The notes below the pieces were generated by a model that searched no databases, was not told the origin of the DNA, and was given only the letters and a program-made list of their open reading frames with translations. Positions 41,889-50,636 of a stretch of DNA of 64,000 nt are shown here, piece after piece (positions within the stretch are counted from its first letter, which is position 1; each line of letters begins with the position of its first letter). The position numbers and the translations under genes are program-made. The stretch spans positions 4,092,001-4,156,000 of the forward strand of contig NZ_CP022736.1 in the NCBI RefSeq assembly GCF_002257565.1, read 5' to 3'. The DNA comes from Herbaspirillum sp. meg3 (GTDB lineage: Bacteria; Pseudomonadota; Gammaproteobacteria; Burkholderiales; Burkholderiaceae_D).

Positions 41889-42297
41889 AAACGGCTTCTC
41901 TCTCCGGAAAAACACGTCAACAAATGAATCAGACCGTCCCCCCCGGAGCAAGCCTTCTGTCCCGGACAATTTGTTATTTATTATTTTAAGGATGTATCCG
42001 GATTCGTTCTAACTAATCCCCACATCTTGCATTTACGTTACCGAAAGTTACGTTGATGCCAACAAAGTTATTTATTGGCATCGTCTCATAAACAATTTCA
42101 AACCGCTATTCATTTTTATACCGCGGAGGAGACAGAAAATGCAACGCAACGTCGATACAAAAGCAATGCGGCGTCTTTGAATTACATTGCAAAAACAACA
42201 ATTGTTATTTATTTGTCAACCGAAAAACTGCAATGACGGAGATGCGTACGACCACCTTTTTGGTCCTATGCACAGGGATTAAAACGCCCAAGTGAAC
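41889..42297. other. 409-base AT-rich intergenic region with dyads
   Basis: It lies between the CoA-transferase stop and the kinase start, both on the minus strand, and should contain the kinase promoter. GATGCCAA (42055-42062) and TTGGCATC (42075-42082) form an 8-bp inverted repeat, and AACAATTGTT is a 10-bp palindrome at 42197-42206. A 13-codon plus-strand frame at 42139-42180 has a strong GGAGGAGA ribosome-like site, but nothing follows it on that strand. Confidence 0.45.
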
Positions 42298-43800
42298 TCA
42301 GGCGGGTGACATAACGGCGCGCATTGTCTTGTGCTCTGCGTAGTTGATGTGCCAGGACAAGGCTTCGCTCAGCAGATGCGGCGTCTGTCCGCCGGTGGTC
42401 GCGCAGGCACGTGAAAAATATTCACGCAAAGCGGGACGATAGTCGGGATGCACGCAATGCTCGATGATCAGCGGAGCACGTTCACGAGGCGCCAGTCCGC
42501 GCAGATCGGCCAGACCGTACTCAGTCACCAGCACATCGACATCGTGTTCTGTGTGATCTACATGCGACACCATCGGCACCACGCTGGAGATATCGCCGCC
42601 ACGGGCAATCGACTTGGTGACGAAAATCGACACCTGCGCGTTGCGCGCGAAGTCACCTGACCCGCCAATGCCGTTCATCATGTGCGTGCCGCCGACATGG
42701 GTCGAATTGACGTTACCGTAAATGTCGAACTCCAGTGCCGTGTTAAGGGCAATAAGGCCAAGGCGGCGCACCAGCTCTGGATGATTGCTGACTTCTTGCG
42801 GACGCAGCACAATGCGCGAGCGATAGCGATCAAGGTCACGCATGAACCTGGCATTCATCGCCGACGACAAGGTAATCGACGACGCCGACGCGAAGGCCAG
42901 TTGACCGGAGTCGAGTAACTCAATGGCGCTGTCTTGCAAGACTTCCGAGAACATGGTCAGGTTGCGAAACGACGATTGCGTCAATCCATGCAATACCGCA
43001 TTGGCGATGGTGCCGATGCCTGCTTGCAGAGGGGCCAGTTCTGGTCCCATGCGTCCGGCGGCTACTTCTCCTTCGAGAAAGGCAATGACGTGTCCGGCGA
43101 TGGCATTGGTTTCCTCGTCCGGTGGCAGCACACTGGACGGACTGTCGGGCGTATCGGTAATAACGATGGCAGCGATGCGCGACGGGTCAATGGGAATGGC
43201 GCACGTACCAATGCGTTGTGCCGGATCCGTCAGTGGAATCGGCTGACGCGCCGGACGTGAAGCCGGCAGATAGATATCATGCAAACCGGTCAAGGCAAGC
43301 GGCACACTCGTATTGAGTTCAATGATCACCTGCGGCGCCTGTTCGACAAAACTCGCCGAATTGCCGACGGACATGGTGGGGATGATGCCTTCTGCAGTGA
43401 TAGCGGCGGCTTCGATGACTGCGATATCGATCTTGCCCGGCATGCCTGCCCGCAGCTGTTCGACGGTTTCGGATAAGTGCTGATCGATGAACATCACCTC
43501 GCCGGCATTGATTTTCTTGCGCAAGACAGTATCGACCTGAAACGGCAAGCGGCGTGCCAGCAAACCCGCTTCGGCCATCAGACCATCGCTGTCGTTACCC
43601 AGCGATGCGCCGGTAACAACGGTAAAGCGCAAGGCTTCGGTTTTGGCGCGCTCGGCCAGTGCGCGGGGAAGGGCTTTGGCGTCGCCGGCGCGGGTGAAGC
43701 CGCTCATGCCGATGGTCATACCGGTGTGAAACAGGCTGGCAGCCTCGGCGGCGGACATGACTTTGTCTACCAGCGAAGACGGAATACGCTCGCAATGCAT
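42298..43800 (-). CDS. Acetyl-CoA hydrolase/transferase family (succinate or propionate CoA-transferase)
   Basis: This is a 500-residue cytosolic class I CoA-transferase of the Cat1/AarC/ScpC group. The Gly-rich CoA-binding GIGTIANAVL is at 261-270, and Glu286 in TMFSEVLQD is the expected catalytic glutamate that forms the glutamyl-CoA thioester. FDIYGNVNSTHVGGTHMMNGIGGSGDFARNA is the highly conserved C-terminal segment. The full length fits the group, which swaps CoA between acetyl-CoA, propionyl-CoA and succinate. It is divergent from a LysR gene, with a dyad between them, and is therefore probably regulated by it. Confidence 0.93.
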   Translation of the reverse strand: MHCERIPSSLVDKVMSAAEAASLFHTGMTIGMSGFTRAGDAKALPRALAERAKTEALRFTVVTGASLGNDSDGLMAEAGLLARRLPFQVDTVLRKKINAGEVMFIDQHLSETVEQLRAGMPGKIDIAVIEAAAITAEGIIPTMSVGNSASFVEQAPQVIIELNTSVPLALTGLHDIYLPASRPARQPIPLTDPAQRIGTCAIPIDPSRIAAIVITDTPDSPSSVLPPDEETNAIAGHVIAFLEGEVAAGRMGPELAPLQAGIGTIANAVLHGLTQSSFRNLTMFSEVLQDSAIELLDSGQLAFASASSITLSSAMNARFMRDLDRYRSRIVLRPQEVSNHPELVRRLGLIALNTALEFDIYGNVNSTHVGGTHMMNGIGGSGDFARNAQVSIFVTKSIARGGDISSVVPMVSHVDHTEHDVDVLVTEYGLADLRGLAPRERAPLIIEHCVHPDYRPALREYFSRACATTGGQTPHLLSEALSWHINYAEHKTMRAVMSPA

Positions 43801-43872
43801 GTGGTTCTCCTACTCATTTGAAGGTGAAAGATGGTTCTCCGCCATCTTGTCAAACGAGTATAGAATCGAGGC

Positions 43873-43889
43873 ATCATGCACTGTATGAT
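43873..43889. promoter_or_regulatory. LysR operator candidate upstream of CoA-transferase
   Basis: ATCAT-GCACTGT-ATGAT is a perfect 5-7-5 inverted repeat 73 bases from the CoA-transferase start and 75 bases from the LysR start. It is well placed for a divergent LysR control region. Confidence 0.55.
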
Positions 43890-43963
43890 TTAAACGTACT
43901 ACATTCAGTCGTTTTCCGAATACTTGCTTTCGTTCTCTTGTTTCTATTTTTTCTGCTACCGCC

Positions 43964-44857
43964 ATGGACATTCGCGCGCTGCGTTACTTTTCGGAAACGG
44001 TCAGGCTTAACAGCTTCAGCCGCGCCGCCGATGCCCTGCATGTGACGCAATCGACCGTCAGCAAAATGGTGCGCCAGCTGGAAGATGAAATGGATGCTCC
44101 GCTGTTGATCCGCTCAGGCCGCAGCCTTCAGCTCACCGATACCGGCCGCATCGTCTACGAGCAAGCGCAGCAGATTCTTGCCAACGTCGAGCGTCTCAAT
44201 ACCGAAGTCCACAACACCCGCAACCTGCGCCAGGGTCATCTTGAAATTGGCATCCCGCCGATGGTCAACATTCTCTGCACGCCGGTGCTGAAGGCGTTTC
44301 GCGAGCGCCATCCGGATATCGCCATCACGTTGGTGGAAGACACCGGCCCGCGTATCGAACAACGTGTCGCCGCCGGCACGTTGGAAATCGGCATGACGGT
44401 GCTGCCCATCGCGCCCGAACTTGAACTGAATGCCTTGCCCGTGGCGCGCTACCCGGTCTGGGCAGTGGCGCAAACCGGACACTTCCAGAAACAACGCAGC
44501 ACACTGCCCTGCAAATCGCTCAAAGACATGCCCCTGCTATTGCTGAACAATGAATTTGGCCTCACGCGCACCCTGCGCAGCATGTTCCGCGAGTCCGGCA
44601 TCGAACCTGACATTGCCGCCCAGAGCGGCCAGTGGGACTGGCTGGTCGGCATGGCGCTGGCGGGCATGGGCGTGGCCTTGTTGCCAGAACCTTTCGTACA
44701 TCGCATCGCTACCGATCAGCTGCAACCGGTAAGGCTCATCGAGCCGGAGGTGCAATGGCAGGTCGCCTATGTCACACGCGGCGGCTATCTGTCGCATGCT
44801 GCGCGCGCCTGGCTGGCGCTGAGCGAAGAGCTGTTTGCCGGTGGCAAGTCCGTCTGA
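43964..44857 (+). CDS. LysR-family regulator beside CoA-transferase
   Basis: This is a 297-residue regulator. The helix-turn-helix region is MDIRALRYFSETVRLNSFSRAADALHVTQSTVSKMVRQLEDEM, and the effector domain from about residue 91 includes LEIGIPPMVNILCTPVLKAF and MALAGMGVALLPEPF. This resembles CbbR/CynR-type proteins that respond to small carboxylates. It is divergent from the CoA-transferase and upstream of an FUSC exporter 158 bases away on its own strand. No good ribosome site precedes the ATG; the stretch before it is pyrimidine-rich. Confidence 0.93.
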   Translation: MDIRALRYFSETVRLNSFSRAADALHVTQSTVSKMVRQLEDEMDAPLLIRSGRSLQLTDTGRIVYEQAQQILANVERLNTEVHNTRNLRQGHLEIGIPPMVNILCTPVLKAFRERHPDIAITLVEDTGPRIEQRVAAGTLEIGMTVLPIAPELELNALPVARYPVWAVAQTGHFQKQRSTLPCKSLKDMPLLLLNNEFGLTRTLRSMFRESGIEPDIAAQSGQWDWLVGMALAGMGVALLPEPFVHRIATDQLQPVRLIEPEVQWQVAYVTRGGYLSHAARAWLALSEELFAGGKSV

Positions 44858-45015
44858 ACATCCCCGCGTCCTCATGCCCTCGCACCGGCTCAGGCATGCA
44901 TGAAAATTCCGACTGCCTCATACGCATTTAAGTCATACCAGCAATAGCTGCCATTTCTATACTGCGAAGACAGCCATCCTCTTTGGCTTCTTTACGGCTA
45001 CCGCCCTTCGCCTGC

Positions 45016-47121
45016 ATGCCGCTCCCTCTTCGCTATTCTGCTTTTACCAGCCTGTTCCTGATGCTACGACGCTGGGCGTCTGCATTTCCCTTGCGCAACG
45101 CCAGCCTGTCCGAAGGACTGCGCGCGGCATTCAGCGCAGGCACCATGCTGATGCTGGGCGAGGTGCTGCATAACCCGCAGTTTTCCTGGGCAGCCATTGG
45201 CGCCTTTCTCACCTGCCTGGCTGACAGTGCCGGGACAAACCGCACCCGCCTGGCGTCGATGGGCGGCTTTGCCGTCGCGTCGACGCTGGCGGGCATGTTC
45301 GCTGCGACCTTGTCCGGCATGGGTATGCCCGCAGGATTGCTGGCCATCATGTGCTGCGCCGGGATTGCCGGTTTCGCCCGCATCTATGGCGCGGCGACGG
45401 GTCTGGTGCTGATGCTGGCGGCCGGCGTATCGGCTATCCTTGCGGATTTTCCGGTGGTGCTGTGGCCGTTGCAACACAGTCATGTCCTGATCTACTTTGC
45501 CGGCTGCGCCTGGGCCGTCTGCCTTGGCCTGACCGTCTGGCGCATTCATCCCTTTGCACCGGCCCGGCATGCCGTAGCCCGCGTCTACGGCGCACTGGCC
45601 GAGCTGACGCGTATCGTCGGCAGCAATACCGCTGACCTGAATTTCCAGGACGAGAATGCTGCTCAGACACGACGCCACGTGCGCGCCGATATCGCAGCAG
45701 CAAAAGCCGCATTGACGGCCATTGCTGCGGATCGCGCAGATTCGCACTCGCTGTACGAAAACCTGCTGATCAAACTGGCCCGCGCCGATGCACTACTTGA
45801 CTGCATCACCGTGCTCGGTGATCTGCGTTTGTCTTCCTACGCGACACCTTCATCGCGCCAGCGCCTGGGCCGCGTGCTGCAGGCCATGGCCTTGCTGCTG
45901 GGAGAAATCCAGCACAGCCTCACGACCCCGCGACACAACATCAGCGATGCTGACGACGCGCGCGCCGTTCTTCGTTTGCGCCAACTGATCGGCCGCATGC
46001 CATCGAGGGCAGCGCAATCACTGAAACTTCCTGACTTGCACGACGAGGCTGGCCTGTCCGTGCTGGCCGACTGGAAACGCACTGCGCGCAAAGAACCATG
46101 CCGACCGGCGTTACGCGACAGCGTCATGGACATGCTGCAGGTCGCCGCCTCACACTTGCAGACGGGTTCAGCCGAAGTACGGCATGCTCTGCGTTGCGCC
46201 GTCGCTGCCGGCGCGACCTATCTGATCGTGCATTTGCTGGAACTTCCGTTCGGCTATTGGGCCACGATGGCGACCATGCTGGTCATGCAACCCTCGATTG
46301 CAGACAGCTGGTCACGCAGCATGGAACGCGCCGTGGGCAGCATCGTCGGCGGCGTGCTGGCAGTGTTGCTATGCCTCTTTATCCATTCGCCGCTGGTGCT
46401 GGCCCTGCTGGTGTTTCCGCTGGCGCTGCTGGCAATGGGATTGCGTCCGGTCAGTTACGGCTTGTATGCGACCTTTTTGACACCGGTTTTTGTACTCGTT
46501 GCCGATGTCGCCGGCGATCCTCAGCAACAGTTGAGCAATGCTTTGCTACGCGCCGGCAACAATGTCATCGGCACCGTGATCGCCATTGCCGCAACCTACT
46601 TCTTGTGGCCTCGCCGGCAAGAGGCCAACTTGCATCACAGCCTGTCGCAGATGATCTCCGTCAATCTTGCGTATCTGCGCAGCGCACTGGATGCGACCCA
46701 TGATGCGACGCAGATGCATGGTTACCGCCGCGCGGCCTGCGTCATCAATATCGAAAACGGTTTGCTACTGCAACGTCTGCTGCGCGAACGGGAGCTGGAA
46801 GGAGACGGCAAACAGACCTCTCAAAAGGCACATCACGCGCGCGTCAGCGTTGCGCTGTCGCGTCGACTGGCAAGTGCCGCCACGCATATCTGGCTGCATG
46901 GGAGACAAGATGCATCGCACGAGGCGCTTGCCCAATTTGACCAATGGCTGGATCGCATGGCGGATCTGTTTGCCCGCAGGCTGACGGTCAACGCATCGTG
47001 CTCACGGTTGCTGCATCAGCGCCCGGTGATGCGCGACATGGCGCAGGCCGATGCGGTAGAGACCTTATGTCTGCTGGCGCTGGCCATGTATCCGGAGTTG
47101 CAACGCGCAAGCGAAGAGTAA
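45016..47121 (+). CDS. FUSC-family (AaeB/YccS-like) transporter
   Basis: This is a roughly 701-residue inner-membrane protein with the two-halved FUSC plan. An N-terminal block of about six helices (FSWAAIGAFLTCLADSAG, GLLAIMCCAGIAGFARIYGAATG) is followed by a long cytosolic helical region and a second block with LELPFGYWATMATMLVMQPSIADSWSRSMERAVGSIVGG, the FUSC signature. Known relatives export p-hydroxybenzoate and other aromatic acids. The ATG at 45016 is the first plausible start; a TTG 11 codons earlier and an ATG at 45061 are alternatives. It follows the LysR gene, which may control it. Confidence 0.88.
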   Translation: MPLPLRYSAFTSLFLMLRRWASAFPLRNASLSEGLRAAFSAGTMLMLGEVLHNPQFSWAAIGAFLTCLADSAGTNRTRLASMGGFAVASTLAGMFAATLSGMGMPAGLLAIMCCAGIAGFARIYGAATGLVLMLAAGVSAILADFPVVLWPLQHSHVLIYFAGCAWAVCLGLTVWRIHPFAPARHAVARVYGALAELTRIVGSNTADLNFQDENAAQTRRHVRADIAAAKAALTAIAADRADSHSLYENLLIKLARADALLDCITVLGDLRLSSYATPSSRQRLGRVLQAMALLLGEIQHSLTTPRHNISDADDARAVLRLRQLIGRMPSRAAQSLKLPDLHDEAGLSVLADWKRTARKEPCRPALRDSVMDMLQVAASHLQTGSAEVRHALRCAVAAGATYLIVHLLELPFGYWATMATMLVMQPSIADSWSRSMERAVGSIVGGVLAVLLCLFIHSPLVLALLVFPLALLAMGLRPVSYGLYATFLTPVFVLVADVAGDPQQQLSNALLRAGNNVIGTVIAIAATYFLWPRRQEANLHHSLSQMISVNLAYLRSALDATHDATQMHGYRRAACVINIENGLLLQRLLRERELEGDGKQTSQKAHHARVSVALSRRLASAATHIWLHGRQDASHEALAQFDQWLDRMADLFARRLTVNASCSRLLHQRPVMRDMAQADAVETLCLLALAMYPELQRASEE

Positions 47122-47219
47122 AACATCAGGGCCTGTTAACAATGAATTTGCGAGTGCGAACGCGCGGCAGAATTCGGTCAGCTTCCCCAACTCAATGACT
47201 CGGGACGCACATCGACGTT

Positions 47220-48152
47220 TTATTCGGGCTGTTCCAGCAATTGCTGCATCACGTCACGCGTGGGCGGCATGGCGTGCGTCGAAATCTTGATCATCGATCC
47301 CCATTCGACCCAGTCGCGGGCAGTGCGATCGCAAATGGCGATCACGTGATCGACTTCTCCTGCCAAGGGTAATCCGGCATTGAGCAAAGCCTGCAACGCC
47401 GCCGGCCGGTTCGGTTCGGCGGCGACGCAATAGTCGGCCACCGCGCCTGCCACGTGCAGCATCTGCGCCAGTCGCAACTGGCGCGACTCGTCATCAAGTC
47501 CTGCCTGCTCCGGCGCTTCGTGATGCAATACGGCTTCGCAAAACAAGCGAGGAATATCCCAGTCCTGCATCATTGCCGCCGCCAGATCAAGATGGTGATA
47601 GCCGAAACGTGTCTTTTCCGCAGTGCGCAGTTGTTCGGGATCAAGATCGTCGCTCAGCAGCGCCGAATAGGCTTCCGGACGTGCCGATGCCAAACCAAGC
47701 CGACCGATATTGGCCAACAGACCGCTGGCGAACATCTCGCTCGGCGGTGCGTCGCCATAGTATTCCGCGAGGGCTTGCGACGCACAGGCCATCGCCACCG
47801 TGCGCGCCCAGAACCCGCTGTAGTCAAAACCCGGACAGCCGTCATCACGCCGCTCGGCCGTCAGCGAAATTGCCAGCGCCAGTTGGCGCACGGCATGCAA
47901 GCCGATCATCAGCAAGACGTCCTTGCTGATGGCGACGATCGGCCGTCCCTTGTTGATCGAAGCACCATTGCCGATCTTGATGATCCGCCCGGCAAGCAAA
48001 GGGTCGGTCTGAATCTGTGTCACTAGTTCCGGCAAGGAAACGTCTTCCTGCCTGCACATGCGCATGATATTCAGACGAACGCCGCTGGGCGACGGCAAAG
48101 TGTCGTCCTGTTTAAGCGTCTCGAAATCGGTGGGATCAATGAAGTTAGTCAT
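47220..48152 (-). CDS. HDOD-domain signalling protein
   Basis: This is a 310-residue soluble protein. The HDOD domain covers most of it: LPSPSGVRLNIMRMCRQEDVSLPELVTQIQTDPLLAGRIIKIGN, then GLHAVRQLALAIS, FASGLLANIGRLGLA and AVLHHEAPEQAG. The metal-binding His-Asp of a true HD domain is replaced (LLANIG rather than LLHDIG), so phosphodiesterase activity is not expected, as is typical of HDOD proteins. These act as signalling scaffolds in stress, motility or c-di-GMP networks. The gene stands alone. Confidence 0.92.
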   Translation of the reverse strand: MTNFIDPTDFETLKQDDTLPSPSGVRLNIMRMCRQEDVSLPELVTQIQTDPLLAGRIIKIGNGASINKGRPIVAISKDVLLMIGLHAVRQLALAISLTAERRDDGCPGFDYSGFWARTVAMACASQALAEYYGDAPPSEMFASGLLANIGRLGLASARPEAYSALLSDDLDPEQLRTAEKTRFGYHHLDLAAAMMQDWDIPRLFCEAVLHHEAPEQAGLDDESRQLRLAQMLHVAGAVADYCVAAEPNRPAALQALLNAGLPLAGEVDHVIAICDRTARDWVEWGSMIKISTHAMPPTRDVMQQLLEQPE

Positions 48153-48347
48153 AGGGAACCATTCAAATCGGCGCCACCCATTGATGGGCGCAGTTCACCG
48201 ATGTTATCAGTTACCGATGGTTCGGCGCCATGTAAAAACGAGACAGTGGCACAACAATCAGTGACGCGATGCCCCCGCAACGCAGCATTGCCAAAAAGAA
48301 AATAATGCATGGTCAACAATTGCAACCCATCGCGAACAATTCAGGGA

Positions 48348-49304
48348 CTAGGCCTTTACCGTTGCCGCCTCTGGCTCACGATGCAGCGACGCGCACCACA
48401 ACACGCCGCTGACCAGACAGACGATCGCCAGCAGTTCCAGCCGGGTCGGCAGACGTTGCTCCCACAAAAAACCATAAAGCAACGCAAACAAGGTTTCGAA
48501 GATGATCATCTGCCCGCTCAGCGTCAAGGGCAGCAAGCGGCTGGCACGATTCCAGAAGGCATTGCCGACCACCGACGCGAAGATCGCCACGGTCGCCGCC
48601 ACACCCCAGAAGCGCAACCAGTCGGCGCCGTCATGCCCTCCGGTGCCATGTGCAAACGCGGGAATGACCAACGCCAACGCCAGCGCACCGGTGACGATAC
48701 CGGTCAGCAATGACCAGTCATGCGAGGAAATATCGGGGCGGCGCGCCAGCCATCGACTGTTGCGCACCGAATAGATCGACCACGACACCAGCGCGCCCAA
48801 GCCGCACAGCAAACCCGCAGCACGCGTGGCAAGGTCGCCTTTGGCAGATTCTGCCGACAACGCCTCCATGCCGACCAGACCGACGCCGAACAGGCATAGC
48901 CCCATCGGTGGTAACAAAGCGCTCAGCTTGAGTGCGCCTTCGTCACGGGCACCGGTTACGCTCACCACCACAGGCAACAGGCCAATGATCAGCGAGGTCG
49001 AGGCGCCTCCCGCCCATTGCACGGCGCTGGCAAGGAAGAGGTAGTAGAGGATATTGCCCAGAAAACTCAGATAGACCAGCGCGATCCATTCATCGCGGCC
49101 AAGGCGTGGCATCAGGATGCGCCAGCGAGGTAGCAATAGAAGAACCGCGACCAGACCGTAAGCCAGATAGCGCGCCGCCGACAATTGCAGTGCGCTGAAA
49201 TTACCCAGCACCTGCGGCGCCAAAAACACCAGCCCCCAGAACGCGCCCGCGGCGACGCCGTTGCCTACGCCAATGAGAATCTTGCCTTGTCCTTTGTTTT
49301 TCAT
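48348..49304 (-). CDS. EamA/DMT-superfamily transporter
   Basis: This is a 318-residue inner-membrane protein with ten predicted helices in two EamA repeats (GVAAGAFWGLVFLAPQVLG in the first; GLLCGLGALVSWSIYSVRNSRWL in the second). The ATG at 49304 follows GAGGTGCAGG and gives the usual family length; the longer frame is not used. It is close to the AraC gene at 49425 on the same strand (120-base gap), which probably regulates it. Substrate unknown; metabolite or amino acid export is usual in the family. Confidence 0.9.
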   Translation of the reverse strand: MKNKGQGKILIGVGNGVAAGAFWGLVFLAPQVLGNFSALQLSAARYLAYGLVAVLLLLPRWRILMPRLGRDEWIALVYLSFLGNILYYLFLASAVQWAGGASTSLIIGLLPVVVSVTGARDEGALKLSALLPPMGLCLFGVGLVGMEALSAESAKGDLATRAAGLLCGLGALVSWSIYSVRNSRWLARRPDISSHDWSLLTGIVTGALALALVIPAFAHGTGGHDGADWLRFWGVAATVAIFASVVGNAFWNRASRLLPLTLSGQMIIFETLFALLYGFLWEQRLPTRLELLAIVCLVSGVLWCASLHREPEAATVKA

Positions 49305-49424
49305 CCTGCACCTCGTTTCACCATACCGATGCAGGATAGTGAAACGGCGCAGCGATGTATTGACCGCCACTCGCCAAAAGTAGGCCGAGGCTACTGACGA
49401 CGTTGTTGCGATGCTAGTACGAGA

Positions 49425-50168
49425 TTACCTGCGGTGCTGGTTGCGGTAGGCGGCAGGCGTCAGGCCGGTCGTACGGCGCATGGCGCGCGTCAGCGAACTT
49501 TGATCCGAATAGCCGGCACGCAAAGCCAGTTCTGCCAGTGGCACATCGGATTCCACCAGCGCTTCCTGTACCAGGCGCAGACGCAGATCGGATAACCACT
49601 CTTGCGGCGTCTGATGCAACTCGGCCTTGAACAAGGCATGCAGGCGGCTGACGCTGAGATTGGCGACACGCGCCATCGCCGCCGCCGTCCAGAGTCGCCC
49701 CGGCGCAGCTTCGATCCGGCGCAACAAGGCTTGCAAACGCGATGCGCGTTGCGGCATGGCAGCCAATGCATCAAGCAACAGCGGCGTGCAATGCCGCGCC
49801 ACCGTATCGGGCAGTTGACCAACGGGGCGGTCGGCGCCAATGCTGAGATCGATGAAATCCAGAAGACGCCGCACTGCTGCCGGGATCGGCAAAAAAGTTT
49901 GCAGCCGCAAGCGCTCAGCATCGTCTTCGCCGATATCGGCGAGATCACAATCGAGAATCAGGAAACGATTCTTGCCGCTGGCGGATTGCACATGGCTGGT
50001 GTCGGGTGCCACAAAAGCAGCACGCGCAATGTCGAGCTTGTCGGCGCGGCCATCGACCTCGATCTCCATTTCTCCCTGCATGGGCAAGACTATCTGGACG
50101 TGCTCGTGACGATGCAGGACGCCGTCGCCGCCATAGGTGCGAAAAGTCAGGGGATGAGAAATTGCCAT
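49425..50168 (-). CDS. AraC-family regulator with cupin-like sensor domain
   Basis: This is a 247-residue protein. The N-terminal part, HRHEHVQIVLPMQGEMEIEVDG to FVAPDTSHVQSAS, is a cupin-like effector domain, and the C-terminal 95 residues are the two helix-turn-helix units: WTAAAMARVANLSVSRLHALFKAELHQTPQEWLSDLRLRLVQEAL and PLAELALRAGYSDQSSLTRAMRRTTGLTPAAYR. It lies upstream of the EamA transporter on the same strand, and this pairing (AraC plus exporter) is frequent. The inducer is unknown. Confidence 0.93.
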   Translation of the reverse strand: MAISHPLTFRTYGGDGVLHRHEHVQIVLPMQGEMEIEVDGRADKLDIARAAFVAPDTSHVQSASGKNRFLILDCDLADIGEDDAERLRLQTFLPIPAAVRRLLDFIDLSIGADRPVGQLPDTVARHCTPLLLDALAAMPQRASRLQALLRRIEAAPGRLWTAAAMARVANLSVSRLHALFKAELHQTPQEWLSDLRLRLVQEALVESDVPLAELALRAGYSDQSSLTRAMRRTTGLTPAAYRNQHRR

Positions 50169-50306
50169 GCGAGTATTTTAAGGCCTGTGCAGACCTTGAC
50201 GATTATTCTGCCCGGCAATTTGCTTAAGGAAATTCCTGATACCGTTGTCAATTCGATCATCTTAAACTTCTTCCATCCCCACACGACATCCTCGACGGAG
50301 CCAACG

Positions 50307-50627
50307 ATGAACGCCACCAGCAACGCGACTACCAACGACATCTCTCTTAGCTATTGCATCGCCAACTATGCCGTGACACTCGACATCCTGGCGTTGCTGG
50401 TGAGGAAGAATTACCTGACGCGCGAAGATGCGCTGGAGTCGGTACGCCGCGCTCGCAAGCTGGCCAGCCTGTCCAACGGCACGCCCGGGGAATACGACTA
50501 CATTGCCGCTGCCAAAGAATGCATGGAAGTGATCGATCAGGTCTTCAAGGCTGACACCTCGCATCTGTCGCCGTCGGCGGCAACCGCAGCAAACGCCGTC
50601 AGCAGCATGGAGGCTCAGGCCTCCTGA
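50307..50627 (+). CDS. Small hypothetical protein overlapping BrkB 3' end
   Basis: This is a 106-residue soluble protein from ATG 50307, with GGAG upstream. An open frame extends far 5' to 49602 antisense to the AraC gene, but only this part has protein-like character. The core SYCIANYAVTLDILALLVRKNYLTREDALESVRRARKLASL looks helical, followed by a helix around AAAKECMEVIDQVF and a Ser/Ala-rich tail. I do not recognise a family. Its last 13 bases overlap the convergent BrkB gene, and both share a perfect inverted repeat, so its C-terminal MEAQAS mirrors BrkB's MEAQEA. Confidence 0.7.
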   Translation: MNATSNATTNDISLSYCIANYAVTLDILALLVRKNYLTREDALESVRRARKLASLSNGTPGEYDYIAAAKECMEVIDQVFKADTSHLSPSAATAANAVSSMEAQAS

Positions 50628-50636
50628 GCCTCCATG
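50606..50636. repeat. 31-base perfect inverted repeat across overlapping convergent 3' ends
   Basis: CATGGAGGCTCAGG (50606-50619) and CCTGAGCCTCCATG (50623-50636) are perfect complements around a three-base centre. The element contains the stop codons of both the small plus-strand gene and the minus-strand BrkB gene. It could end or stabilise both transcripts, though no T-tract is present. Confidence 0.85.

Noticed and set aside
49602..50627. 341-codon plus-strand frame antisense to the AraC gene
   Set aside because: Only the last 106 codons (from 50307) look like a protein with a ribosome site; the rest lies opposite a well supported AraC regulator.
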